Source: an uncultured Spirochaetaceae bacterium (GTDB taxonomy: Bacteria > Spirochaetota > Spirochaetia > Sphaerochaetales > Sphaerochaetaceae). From it: a stretch of DNA of 9,188 bases. Positions 1 to 7,135 of the stretch are shown piece by piece. The stretch covers positions 1-9,188 of the forward strand of contig CALXON010000205.1 in assembly GCA_944389985.1 (NCBI GenBank). Reading direction: 5' to 3'. Made by a program: the position numbers and the translations under genes. A model generated the notes under the pieces. The model saw only the letters and a list, made by a program, of their open reading frames with translations. It was not told the DNA's origin and did not search any database. Numbering within the stretch: position 1 is the stretch's first letter; each line of letters opens with the position of its first letter.

Positions 1-460
1 CAAGAGTGCTCAGAATCCGCTGGACATGACGTCTGGACGTATGGATCGCAGAGGATGACGCCGTCACATCCTCAAGCCGTCTGAGAGTATGGTACAGGAA
101 GTCAGTATCTGAAAGAAGCATCTTCCCATACTTTTTTATATCCACCACCCCCGCGGTTATGTCAGTCACAGCCTTCGCGAAGAATGCAGAGGGATGGCCT
201 GTGATGAGCTCTATGTCCCCGAAGACGAACTTCTCATCTGGAGGGAAGGAGAACTCACTTCCATCCTCACGGTATATCGAGACATTGACAGCCCCGTCGA
301 ATACGAAGATGAGATGGGTCAGGACCTCATCCTGACGCATGAGATACTCACCGCTATTCCAGTATGCGTACTCCATCTCAATGCCCGGAGTGCTGAAGAA
401 CATCGCTGCAGGATGCTCCCTCTTCAGCCTCTCCTCCTCACTTCCCTTTATTTTCCTCAT
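1..460 (-). CDS. Crp/Fnr-family transcriptional regulator, N-terminal part (runs off left edge)
   Basis: The reading frame is open from the ATG at 460 to the window edge (153 codons). The product looks like a cyclic-nucleotide-binding-type jelly roll: an entry strand with W34-N-S-G37-E, then LIFVFDGAVNVSIY (50-63), then the turn FGDIELITG (80-88) that corresponds to the effector pocket of Crp relatives. A long helix begins near 118, as in the Crp dimerisation helix. The helix-turn-helix domain would lie beyond the edge and is not seen. The Arg-Ala pair of the cAMP phosphate-binding cassette is absent (the region reads SAFFAKA, 91-97), so cAMP is probably not the ligand (inference). The start has a GGAG only 1 nt upstream, a poor spacing. 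A perfect palindromic operator ends 8 nt before the ATG, which suggests autoregulation and control of the divergent MATE gene. Family call is fairly sure; ligand is unknown. Confidence 0.8.
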   Translation of the reverse strand, partial: MRKIKGSEEERLKREHPAAMFFSTPGIEMEYAYWNSGEYLMRQDEVLTHLIFVFDGAVNVSIYREDGSEFSFPPDEKFVFGDIELITGHPSAFFAKAVTDITAGVVDIKKYGKMLLSDTDFLYHTLRRLEDVTASSSAIHTSRRHVQRILSTL

Positions 461-468
461 ACTCCAAT

Positions 469-484
469 TGTGACATATGTCACA
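469..484. promoter_or_regulatory. Perfect Crp/Fnr-type operator palindrome
   Basis: TGTGACATATGTCACA is a perfect 16-bp palindrome and an exact match to the Crp consensus TGTGA-N6-TCACA. It lies in the 58-bp gap between a divergent Crp/Fnr-type regulator gene and a MATE exporter gene, the usual place for the operator of an autoregulated efflux module. Its centre is 42.5 bp upstream of the exporter start codon. It lies 9-24 bp upstream of the regulator start codon, where bound protein would block regulator transcription. The match and position are seen directly; which protein binds is inferred. Confidence 0.8.
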
Positions 485-506
485 GATCTGATCCAGCTTA
501 TTCGGC

Positions 507-512
507 TATCAT
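507..512 (+). promoter_or_regulatory. Candidate -10 box of the MATE 1 promoter
   Basis: TATCAT matches the -10 consensus at 5 of 6 positions. No -35 box stands 17 bp upstream; the Crp-type palindrome occupies that side. With transcription starting near 518, the palindrome centre would be at about -41.5, the class II activator geometry known for Crp and Fnr. Transcription would then begin about one base before the ATG at 519, giving an almost leaderless mRNA. That would agree with the poor ribosome site there (GGGG with 1-nt spacing). This is inference from spacing only. Confidence 0.35.
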
Positions 513-518
513 CGGGGC

Positions 519-1856
519 ATGGAAAACACGGTTTCAGATTTCACCGAGGGAAGGATCACAGGAAAGCTTGTGCGCTTCATGCTTCCCATACTCGGTTCAC
601 TCATACTTCAGGCCGCATACGGGGCTGTGGATGTCCTGATGGTAGGCTGGTTCGGAACGACTGAGGGACTTTCAGGCGTATCGACAGGAAGCAGCATCAT
701 AAACCTCGTCACATTCGTCATCACAGGACTTGCGACGGGAATCACTGTGCTTCTCGGAAACTATATAGGAAGCAGGAACACGGAGAGAGCCGGAAAGACA
801 GTGGGAGCTGCGATACTCTTCTTCCTCATCACAGGCATTATCCTAACTGTCCTGCTCATTGTACTTGCTGAGCCTGTGGCTGTACTTATGAAGGCACCTC
901 CGGAGGCTCTTGAGAACACCGTCTCATACGTCAGGATCTGCGGAGCGGGACTTCTTTTCATAATTGCATACAACATAATAAGCTGCATACTCAGAGGAAT
1001 CGGAAACTCACGTCTTCCCCTGATCTTCGTGGCCATCGCCTGTATCGTCAACATAATCGGAGACTACACCCTCATCGCGATCTTCCACATGGATGAGGCG
1101 GGTGCGGCCATTGCCACAGTCGGCGCACAGGCGGTATCGGTGATCCTCTCCCTGATGATACTCAGGAAGCAGAAACTGCCCTTCACGCTGAGTGTGAAGG
1201 ATATAAGGCCAAGCAGGGAGCTTCTCTCATTCCTGAAGATAGGTTCCCCAATCGCCCTTCAGGAGCTGATGACACAGATCTCGTTCCTCGCACTCATAGC
1301 ATTCATAAACAACATCGGACTCGAGGCATCGGGCGGATACGGAGTCGCGAACAAGATAGTGACGTTCGTAATGCTCATCCCATCCTCCCTCATGCAGTCG
1401 CTTTCATCGTTCATAGCCCAGAATGTCGGTGCAGGAAAGGAGCAGAGAGCGAGAAGGACGATGTACACGGGAATGTGCATGGGTGCGCTTGTCGGTATCG
1501 TCATGTTCCTCCTTGCATTCTTCAAGGGTGAGGCTGTATCGAACATATTCGCCTCGGATCCCGGTGTGATCATGCGCTCAGCCCAGTACCTCAGAGGATT
1601 CGCGCCCGAGGCTGTCGTCACAAGCATACTCTTCTCGTTCATGGGGTACTTCAGCGGACACGGGAAGACACTCTTCGTGATGATCCAGTCGATGATGCAG
1701 ACATTCATAGTGAGACTGCCGGTTGCATACATCATGTCCATACAGCCGGAACCCAGTCTGACAATGATCGGACTTGCCGCTCCCCTTGCGACGGTCTTCG
1801 GCATCATCATCAATCTCGTGTACTATCTCTGGAACGGGAAAAAGGCTGCCCTGTGA
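519..1856 (+). CDS. MATE-family efflux transporter (MATE 1)
   Basis: An inner-membrane multidrug/toxin exporter of the MATE fold, which pumps organic cations or other toxic compounds out using a Na+ or H+ gradient; the substrate cannot be read from the sequence. The 445 residues are full length for the family and about 12 hydrophobic segments can be seen. Family marks in the two pseudo-symmetric halves are the N-terminal GRITGKLVRFMLPI (11-24), VDVLMVGWFG (37-46), the inter-helix motif YN (151-152) with ILRGIGNSRLP (157-167), and AQNVGAGK (300-307). The motif has Asn in GNS where most relatives have GDS. The gene is divergent from a Crp/Fnr-type regulator and shares a palindromic operator with it, so it is probably the regulated target. 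The N-terminus aligns with typical MATE starts, which supports the ATG despite a weak ribosome site. Its 3' end carries the terminator of the facing gene. Confidence 0.93.
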   Translation: MENTVSDFTEGRITGKLVRFMLPILGSLILQAAYGAVDVLMVGWFGTTEGLSGVSTGSSIINLVTFVITGLATGITVLLGNYIGSRNTERAGKTVGAAILFFLITGIILTVLLIVLAEPVAVLMKAPPEALENTVSYVRICGAGLLFIIAYNIISCILRGIGNSRLPLIFVAIACIVNIIGDYTLIAIFHMDEAGAAIATVGAQAVSVILSLMILRKQKLPFTLSVKDIRPSRELLSFLKIGSPIALQELMTQISFLALIAFINNIGLEASGGYGVANKIVTFVMLIPSSLMQSLSSFIAQNVGAGKEQRARRTMYTGMCMGALVGIVMFLLAFFKGEAVSNIFASDPGVIMRSAQYLRGFAPEAVVTSILFSFMGYFSGHGKTLFVMIQSMMQTFIVRLPVAYIMSIQPEPSLTMIGLAAPLATVFGIIINLVYYLWNGKKAAL

Positions 1857-1865
1857 GAGGCAGCC
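1839..1865 (-). terminator. Rho-independent terminator of the cytidylate-kinase-like gene
   Basis: Read on the minus strand this is GGCTGCC, an 8-nt loop, GGCAGCC, then TTTTT: a perfect 7-bp GC-rich stem (1844-1850 with 1859-1865) followed by a T-run (1839-1843). It begins 9 bp past the stop codon of the minus-strand gene at 1875. The hairpin and T-run overlap the last codons and stop codon of the converging MATE gene. On the plus strand the stem is followed by GGAAATC, so it should be efficient in one direction only. Confidence 0.85.
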
Positions 1866-1874
1866 GGAAATCAG

Positions 1875-2474
1875 TCAGTCAAAGAGGTGTGCTATGTGAG
1901 GCACAGCTTCCTTTATGTTCAGGTTCGATGTGTTGATGCAGAAGTCATAGTTTGACTTGTCACCCCACTTCGTTCCTGTGTAGAACTCGTAGTACTTTGC
2001 CCTGCCCTTGTCGATCGAGAGGATCTTCTGCTTCATCTCCTTGTCCGTGAGATTCTCACCTTCCGGAGCTCTTGCCTGACATCTCTTTATCCTTGACTCG
2101 ATATCCGCATAGACAAAGACCCTGAAAGGATTGATGTCACGGAGGATGTAGTCTGCGCACCGTCCTACTATGACACAGTCAGCTTCCTCAGCCATCTCCT
2201 TGATGATCTTCGTCTGCTCAGCATACACAGCCTGTGTGATCTGGAACATCGGATTACCCATGGGGTTGAAGCTCCTTCCGATCGTTATAGGAAGAAGCGG
2301 GTACGGATGGTGTTCCACGACATTATGGACATACTCTTCAGAAAGCTTGGTGCGTTTGGCGATCTCCGTGATGATCTCCTTGTCGTAATACGCGATCTGG
2401 AGGTAGTCCGCAAGCCTTCTTCCAAGCTCTCTTCCTCCGCTTCCGAATTCACGGCCTACTGTTATTATCTTCAA
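1875..2474 (-). CDS. Cytidylate-kinase-like family protein
   Basis: A 199-residue P-loop protein of the cytidylate-kinase-like family, widespread in anaerobes and distinct from the housekeeping Cmk. The physiological substrate is not established for most members. The N-terminus MKIITVGREFGSGG (1-14) holds the nucleotide-binding loop, in which the usual Walker A Lys-Ser/Thr is replaced by GSGGRE. Further family blocks are VGRCADYIL, FRVFVYAD, and the C-terminal lid-like stretch DKGRAKYYEFYTGTKWGD. I place the start at a TTG (2474), not the in-frame ATG at 2501. AAGGAGG stands 8 nt before the TTG, and the ATG at 2501 overlaps a TATAAT box, so it would lie upstream of the mRNA start. The gene is single, with its own promoter and terminator, converging on MATE 1 and divergent from ktrB. 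Confidence 0.9.
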   Translation of the reverse strand: MKIITVGREFGSGGRELGRRLADYLQIAYYDKEIITEIAKRTKLSEEYVHNVVEHHPYPLLPITIGRSFNPMGNPMFQITQAVYAEQTKIIKEMAEEADCVIVGRCADYILRDINPFRVFVYADIESRIKRCQARAPEGENLTDKEMKQKILSIDKGRAKYYEFYTGTKWGDKSNYDFCINTSNLNIKEAVPHIAHLFD

Positions 2475-2482
2475 CTCTGCTG

Positions 2483-2489
2483 CCTCCTT
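2483..2489 (-). promoter_or_regulatory. Strong ribosome binding site setting a TTG start
   Basis: AAGGAGG on the minus strand, 8 nt upstream of the TTG at 2474. It decides the start of the cytidylate-kinase-like gene, because the longer in-frame ATG version would place this site inside the coding region and has no ribosome site of its own. Confidence 0.85.
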
Positions 2490-2499
2490 TAACAGCTGC

Positions 2500-2508
2500 A
2501 TTATAACA
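2500..2508 (-). promoter_or_regulatory. Extended -10 promoter of the cytidylate-kinase-like gene
   Basis: Read on the minus strand: TGTTATAAT, a perfect TATAAT (2505-2500) preceded by the TGn extension. No good -35 box is visible (best is TAGGTT at 2529-2524 with 18-bp spacing), as is common for extended -10 promoters. The predicted transcript starts near 2493 and has a leader of about 19 nt containing the AAGGAGG site. An inverted repeat ATAAC-AC-GTTAT (2503-2514) overlaps the box and might be an operator; the arms are short enough to be chance. Confidence 0.75.
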
Positions 2509-2543
2509 CGTTATCAGGTGGAAAACCTAAGAAAACAGCCTGT

Positions 2544-3908
2544 TTGAATGCAAAAATGACACATAAACAGCGATCTGTCCTTGTAAATAATGGTTATATC
2601 CCTATCCTGACACCTATGAAACTGAAAAGGAAAGCCAGGCCGGGACTGACTCTGGCTGCAGGTTTTATGCTGATAATAGCAATCGGGACACTGCTCCTGA
2701 TGCTTCCGTCCTCACATCAGGAAGGTGTTGATGTGAGCTTCATTGACGCGCTATTCATCTCGACATCCGCAGTCTGCGTGACAGGACTTACACCGCTGGA
2801 TATATCAAAGACACTGAGCACATCCGGAAGCACCATCCTCATGCTCCTGATACAGGCAGGAGGACTCGGGTACGCGGTGCTTGCGGTCTTCTTCATCTGG
2901 ATCGCGAACGGTAAGATACGTTTCTCATCCGGAAATCTCCTCCGTGACTCATTCGGAGCCGATCACAGGATAACCACGGGAAACCTCCTGAAGCTTGCTC
3001 TCGGAGTGACTGCCGCCGCTGAGCTTCTCGGAGCTGTCCTCCTCTTCATATCGTTCTCAGGACACTACGAGACAGGAAGGGCTGCCTACCTTGCGCTCTT
3101 CCACTCAGTCTCCGCATTCAACAATGCAGGCTTTGACCTCTTCTCGACCAGCATGATGCCATGGAACGAGGATCCGCTTGTACTCATCACCATCGCATCC
3201 CTCATAGCAGCAGGCGGTCTCGGATTCCTCGTATACGGAAACCTCATCAGAAGGATCAGAGGAGAGGGAACGCTCTCACTCCATTCGAAGATTGTTCTCT
3301 CCTCGACGGCGCTGCTGATCATTTCAGGAACAGTCCTCTTCTATCTCACGATCGACGGAATAAGCTTCATCAACGCGTTCTTCCAGTCAGTGACAACAAG
3401 GACCGCGGGATTCTTCTCGATCGATCAGCTTGCGATGCCCCACTCCGCAGTCTTCCTCTCGATAGTACTGATGTTCATAGGAGCATCCCCGGGAGGAACC
3501 GGAGGCGGTGTGAAGACGACATCCGCATTCACTGCGATCCTCTCGGCATTCTCCTTGCTTCTTGGCAGGAAGCCGGCGGCATTCGGAAGGGAGATCAGCG
3601 GAGAAAGCACACTGAAAGCCTTCTTCATCATCACGATCGCGGTGATGCTCCTGGTCTTCTCAGTATTCCTCCTCTCCGTATTCCAGCCGGAGATGGAGCT
3701 TGAAGCGCTGACATTCGAGGCGGTGAGCGCATTCGCGACAGTAGGACTTACACTTGGAGTGACACCGGAGCTCACACTGGGCGGGAAGATCGTGATAATC
3801 CTCCTGATGTACCTGGGAAGGGTCGGTGTCATGACGATAATAACATCATTCGCCCGCCGTACGGTAAGCGATGTGAGACATATTGAGGAAAAGGTCATCA
3901 TAGGATAG
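2544..3908 (+). CDS. ktrB: TrkH/KtrB-family potassium uptake membrane subunit
   Basis: The ion-conducting subunit of a Trk/Ktr potassium uptake system in the cytoplasmic membrane. All four selectivity-filter loops are intact: TSAVCVTGLT (74-83), SAFNNAGF (190-197), TTRTAGF (284-290) and SAFATVGLTLG (395-405), each with the key Gly (81, 196, 289, 401). The gating loop GASPGGTGGGVKTT (313-326) and the conserved Arg of the last helix (LGRVG, R426) are present. The 454 residues fit the compact KtrB type. The start is uncertain. A TTG at 2544 gives the longest form, with ATG codons at 2556 and 2616, and none has a clear ribosome site. The ATG at 2616 (MKLKRKARPG) best matches KtrB N-termini, so the first 24 residues may not be translated. 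The stop is 4 bp from the ktrA start: a two-gene operon. Confidence 0.95.
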   Translation: MNAKMTHKQRSVLVNNGYIPILTPMKLKRKARPGLTLAAGFMLIIAIGTLLLMLPSSHQEGVDVSFIDALFISTSAVCVTGLTPLDISKTLSTSGSTILMLLIQAGGLGYAVLAVFFIWIANGKIRFSSGNLLRDSFGADHRITTGNLLKLALGVTAAAELLGAVLLFISFSGHYETGRAAYLALFHSVSAFNNAGFDLFSTSMMPWNEDPLVLITIASLIAAGGLGFLVYGNLIRRIRGEGTLSLHSKIVLSSTALLIISGTVLFYLTIDGISFINAFFQSVTTRTAGFFSIDQLAMPHSAVFLSIVLMFIGASPGGTGGGVKTTSAFTAILSAFSLLLGRKPAAFGREISGESTLKAFFIITIAVMLLVFSVFLLSVFQPEMELEALTFEAVSAFATVGLTLGVTPELTLGGKIVIILLMYLGRVGVMTIITSFARRTVSDVRHIEEKVIIG

Positions 3909-3912
3909 AGAC

Positions 3913-4581
3913 ATGAGAAAGAAGACAGACAATGAACTTATAGGAATAATCGGAACAGGCAGATTCGGAATGGCTGTGGCTGAGGAGCTTCTCAGACGCG
4001 GACGCGATGTCATCGCGATCGACAAGGATCCGGTGATGCTCAGGGCGCTCAATGACACGGCAGCCGAGATCTTCGTCGTCGATGACATGTCGATGGAAGC
4101 TCTGATGGAGACGGGAATTCAGGAGGCCGATACTGTGATCATAGGAATCGGCAAGGATCTGGAGAACTCCATACTCGCTGCCCTGAACGTGCTTGAGATG
4201 GGAGTTAAGCGTGTCATCGCGAAGGTCATCAGCAATGATCATGCGAAGATACTCCACAAGCTCGGGGTCGAGGTCATCTTCCCTGAGATAGAGATCGGAA
4301 AACGCACAGCGATGAGACTCTGTGAGGCACTTGCAGAGGACATCCTCCCGCTCTCCGATGAGTTCTCCATACTCCAGATGAAGACTCCTGACGCGCTTGA
4401 CGGCAGGAGCGTCGGGGAACTGGGGATAAGGGGAAAGTACGGCATCTCGATAATAGCGACGGTGAAGGACGGAAAGGCGAATGGAAACATAGGACCTGAT
4501 ACAGTCCTCTCGAAGGATGAGACACTGGTCATATCAGGAAGCAACAGATCCCTTGACCGTTTCCAGGCTAACTTCAGCTGA
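3913..4581 (+). CDS. ktrA: KtrA/TrkA-family potassium channel regulatory subunit
   Basis: A cytoplasmic RCK protein that forms a ring under KtrB and gates it in response to bound nucleotide (ATP/ADP or NAD(H) in characterised relatives). RCK_N spans about 9-130: the Rossmann motif GTGRFG (14-19) follows the first strand, and D37 in AIDKD ends the second strand, where it normally holds the ribose hydroxyls. A block KLGVEVIFPEIEIGKR precedes the crossover helix. RCK_C spans about 140-222 (from DEFSILQMK to the end). The 222 residues are the normal length for a single-RCK KtrA. A ribosome site AGGA (3902-3905) stands 7 nt before the ATG and ends just before the ktrB stop codon, so translation is probably coupled. 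The 3' end overlaps MATE 2 on the opposite strand by 8 bp. Confidence 0.95.
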   Translation: MRKKTDNELIGIIGTGRFGMAVAEELLRRGRDVIAIDKDPVMLRALNDTAAEIFVVDDMSMEALMETGIQEADTVIIGIGKDLENSILAALNVLEMGVKRVIAKVISNDHAKILHKLGVEVIFPEIEIGKRTAMRLCEALAEDILPLSDEFSILQMKTPDALDGRSVGELGIRGKYGISIIATVKDGKANGNIGPDTVLSKDETLVISGSNRSLDRFQANFS

Positions 4582-5899
4582 GACGCTTTCTCAGGTGAAC
4601 ATAGAGCGCTATGCAGATCAGGACAGACAGCAGTGAACCCGCTGCTGTCGCAAGTCCCATCGGGAACAGTGTGTACGGGAAGTACTCCGATGCAAGGTAT
4701 GCTCCGGGAATACGCACGAGCGCTATGCAGATGATGTTGTGGATGAATGAGTATATGGACTTTCCCGCAGCACAGAAGTATCCGCTGAAGCAGAAATGGA
4801 TGCCCGCGAAGATACAGTCGAAGACATAGCCCCTGAAGTACAGCCCTCCTGCCTTTATGACAGCTGGATCGGATGTGAAGAGCGCAACTGCCCCTTCAGA
4901 CATGAACTGCACGGCAAAGGCGACCATGAGGCCGAAGCCCGCTGCGATGAATGCGGAGTACTTCAGGGTATCCCTGGCACGGTCCATCTTCCCTGCCCCT
5001 ATGTTCTGCGCACCGAGTGCCGAGACTGTCGATAGCATCGATGAGGGCACGAGGAACAGGAAGCTTATCATCTTCTCAACGATTCCCACAGCCGCTGAGT
5101 CGACAAGTCCCCTTCTGTTGGCGATCACGGTGATCACCATGAATGACACCTGTACAAGACCATCCTGAAGGCAGACGGGAACTCCGATACGGAGTATCTG
5201 CCTCATCATGTCGGATCTCGGTCTGAAATCAGAGGCGGAGACTGTGACAAGACGCATTCTTCTGATGAACACAAGAGACACGATCACACTCACAGCCTGC
5301 GAGAGAGTCGTTCCTAGAGCAGCTCCTGCAGGTCCGAGATCCATTGCTCCGATGAAAAGATAGTCCAGAACTATGTTCGCAGCACATGCGACCGCTATGA
5401 AGCACATCGGACTTTTAGAGTCCCCGAGCCCCCTGAACACCGAACTTATGAGATTGTATGCGGTGATGAAGGGAATGCCTATGAAACATATTCTAAGATA
5501 TACTGCCGTCCCCTCCACAGCCTCCTCCGGCGTAGATGTCACATGGACGATGGCATCTGCAAGGAAGTACAGGATAACGGCAGCAACCACGGAAAGTGAC
5601 ATGAAAAGGACTGCGGAGTTTCCGATACCGCAGGAGATGTTCTTCCTCTTTCCCGCCCCGACAGCCTGTCCTATGCTCACTGTCGTTCCCATCGCAAGTC
5701 CGACGATCATGACTGTAAGCATGTGCATGATCTGACTTCCGACAGAGACAGCTGTGGTACCTGCGACCCCTTCGAACTGACCGATGATGAAAAGATCCGC
5801 CAGCCCGTAGAGTGTCTGAAGAAAATATGAGAGCAGGTACGGAAGCGAGAATACGACTATGTTTCCGAATACGCTGCCTGTGGTGAGATTCCTTTCCAT
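4574..5899 (-). CDS. MATE-family efflux transporter (MATE 2)
   Basis: A full-length (441-residue) MATE exporter of the cytoplasmic membrane with about 12 hydrophobic segments. Family marks: ADLFIIGQFEG (34-44), YN (148-149) with FRGLGDSKSP (155-164), and AQNIGAGK (297-304). Substrate and coupling ion are unknown. It is clearly diverged from MATE 1: the same motifs in the same places, but few identical stretches between them. The ATG at 5899 has AGGA (5913-5910 on the minus strand) at 10-nt spacing. It begins 65 bp after the end of the rRNA methyltransferase gene on the same strand, with no clear terminator or promoter between, so read-through from that gene is possible. Its end overlaps ktrA by 8 bp. 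Confidence 0.93.
   Translation of the reverse strand: MERNLTTGSVFGNIVVFSLPYLLSYFLQTLYGLADLFIIGQFEGVAGTTAVSVGSQIMHMLTVMIVGLAMGTTVSIGQAVGAGKRKNISCGIGNSAVLFMSLSVVAAVILYFLADAIVHVTSTPEEAVEGTAVYLRICFIGIPFITAYNLISSVFRGLGDSKSPMCFIAVACAANIVLDYLFIGAMDLGPAGAALGTTLSQAVSVIVSLVFIRRMRLVTVSASDFRPRSDMMRQILRIGVPVCLQDGLVQVSFMVITVIANRRGLVDSAAVGIVEKMISFLFLVPSSMLSTVSALGAQNIGAGKMDRARDTLKYSAFIAAGFGLMVAFAVQFMSEGAVALFTSDPAVIKAGGLYFRGYVFDCIFAGIHFCFSGYFCAAGKSIYSFIHNIICIALVRIPGAYLASEYFPYTLFPMGLATAAGSLLSVLICIALYVHLRKRLS
4578..4594. other. Small hairpin at the ktrA / MATE 2 convergent junction
   Basis: CTGAGA, a 5-nt loop, TCTCAG: a perfect 6-bp stem spanning the ktrA stop codon and the last codons of MATE 2. Neither side has a T-run, so it is not a convincing intrinsic terminator, but it is the only secondary structure at this tail-to-tail junction. 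Confidence 0.25.
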
Positions 5900-5964
5900 T
5901 CCGTAAGAATCCTACAGAAATCCTCAGCTTCCATCCAGATTCAGGATCCCCTGATGAAGTATTT

Positions 5965-7125
5965 TCAGAACCTTTCGAGAAGCACCGCTGTCTCTATGTG
6001 CTCTGATCCCGGGAACATATCCACAGGCTGTATGCCCCTCACGCGGTACGGAAGGAAGCGCCTTATGTATCTCAGGTCCCTTCCGAGTGTCTCAGGATTG
6101 CATGAAATATAGACAATCCTGTCAGGAGCCATCCTGCCTGCCGCGGCCAGAAACTCCTCAGTGGCGCCGCTTCTCGGAGGATCGAGGAAGAGGACGGAGC
6201 AGTGCTCCCCTCTCCTGGCCATCTCCTTCAGCATCCTTGAGGCATCAGCCTCGATGAACTCGACATTGTCCAGTCCGTTGAGCCTTGCATTCTCCCTTGC
6301 ATCCATGACAGCGGCATGTGAGCTTTCAATGCCTATGACATGGCCTGCTCCGGATGAGGCAGCGATCAGTGCGATGGTGCCGGTGCCTGAGTAGGCATCT
6401 ATCACAGTATCACGCTCATCAAGCCGGGCCATGTTCATCGCGATCCTGTAAAGCCTCTCAGCCATATAAGGATTCACCTGATAGAATGACATCGGAGAGA
6501 TCCTGAACTCAAGGGAGCACAGTCTGTCGGTTATCCAGCCCCTGCCATAGACAACCCTCTGCACAGCATTCTCCGGTATGACCATGCTTGTCTTCTCATT
6601 GTTCCTGATCGTGACGACCGATCTCACAAAAGGGTGCTTCTGATGGATGGCTGCAGCAAGATCCTGAACATGCGGGATGTCAGGGGAACCATGGACAAGA
6701 ACGACAAGAGCCTCATTCCTGTGAGCAGCGAGACGGATGAGCACATGACGGAGATTACCTGTGAACCTGTCCTCGTCGTATGCGGTTATTCCATACCTTC
6801 CGGAGAGTGTCCTTATCGTTGAGAGGACAGCAGCGGCCCTGTCATCCTCGACCGCACAGTTTCTGACAGGAACAAGAACATGAGTTCCCTTCTTGTATAT
6901 TCCTGTTACCATCCGTCCGTCCTTTCCTGTTCCGCAGACAGCCTGGATCTTGCATCTGTATACGGTCACGGGATCTGCAGGAAGCACAGGATAGACTCTC
7001 CCGAATGAGCTGAGAAGACGCTCCTCCTGAATGAACTTATCCAGAAGTTCATCGCTGTAATCCACATTTGCATACATGCAGCCGCCGCAACGGCCTGAGA
7101 GCGGACAGCCCCTTCTCTTTCCCAT
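5965..7125 (-). CDS. rlmD: 23S rRNA (uracil-5-)-methyltransferase, RlmD/RlmC type, lacking a TRAM domain
   Basis: An SAM-dependent RNA methyltransferase that makes 5-methyluridine, most likely in 23S rRNA. The 386-residue product has the iron-sulfur cysteines C7-X5-C13-X2-C16 and C90. It also has the SAM motif DAYSGTGTI (243-251), the acidic ribose contact IGIE (264-267), FYQVNP (214-219), DPPRSG (315-320), the nucleophile in SCNP (C342) and the catalytic base in EHIET (E378). All key residues are present. The N-terminal TRAM domain usual in RlmD is missing, as in RlmC, while the C-X5-C-X2-C spacing is RlmD-like, so which uridine is modified is uncertain. I start at the ATG at 7125, which has GGAG 6 nt upstream; the frame extends 19 codons further (to 7182), but those residues look non-native. 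Same strand as MATE 2 downstream. Confidence 0.92.
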   Translation of the reverse strand: MGKRRGCPLSGRCGGCMYANVDYSDELLDKFIQEERLLSSFGRVYPVLPADPVTVYRCKIQAVCGTGKDGRMVTGIYKKGTHVLVPVRNCAVEDDRAAAVLSTIRTLSGRYGITAYDEDRFTGNLRHVLIRLAAHRNEALVVLVHGSPDIPHVQDLAAAIHQKHPFVRSVVTIRNNEKTSMVIPENAVQRVVYGRGWITDRLCSLEFRISPMSFYQVNPYMAERLYRIAMNMARLDERDTVIDAYSGTGTIALIAASSGAGHVIGIESSHAAVMDARENARLNGLDNVEFIEADASRMLKEMARRGEHCSVLFLDPPRSGATEEFLAAAGRMAPDRIVYISCNPETLGRDLRYIRRFLPYRVRGIQPVDMFPGSEHIETAVLLERF

Positions 7126-7131
7126 AGAATT

Positions 7132-7135
7132 CTCC
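7132..7135 (-). promoter_or_regulatory. Ribosome binding site deciding the methyltransferase start
   Basis: GGAG on the minus strand, 6 nt upstream of the ATG at 7125. The longer frame starting at 7182 would contain this site and has no comparable one, so the shorter start that opens directly into the iron-sulfur cysteine motif is preferred. Confidence 0.7.

Noticed and set aside
194..664. Plus-strand open frame of 156 codons
   Set aside because: It is antisense to the Crp/Fnr-type regulator and runs out of frame into the MATE 1 gene. The translation shows no family motif, and the opposite strand gives a good regulator sequence.
3161..3703. Plus-strand open frame of 180 codons inside ktrB
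   Set aside because: It lies entirely within ktrB in another frame. The ktrB frame carries three intact selectivity filters across this stretch; the other frame gives a low-complexity His/Arg-rich product.
5941..5954. Hairpin TCAGG-ATCC-CCTGA between the methyltransferase and MATE 2 genes, considered as a terminator
   Set aside because: The stem is only 5 bp and no T-run follows on the minus strand, so it is not convincing as an intrinsic terminator.
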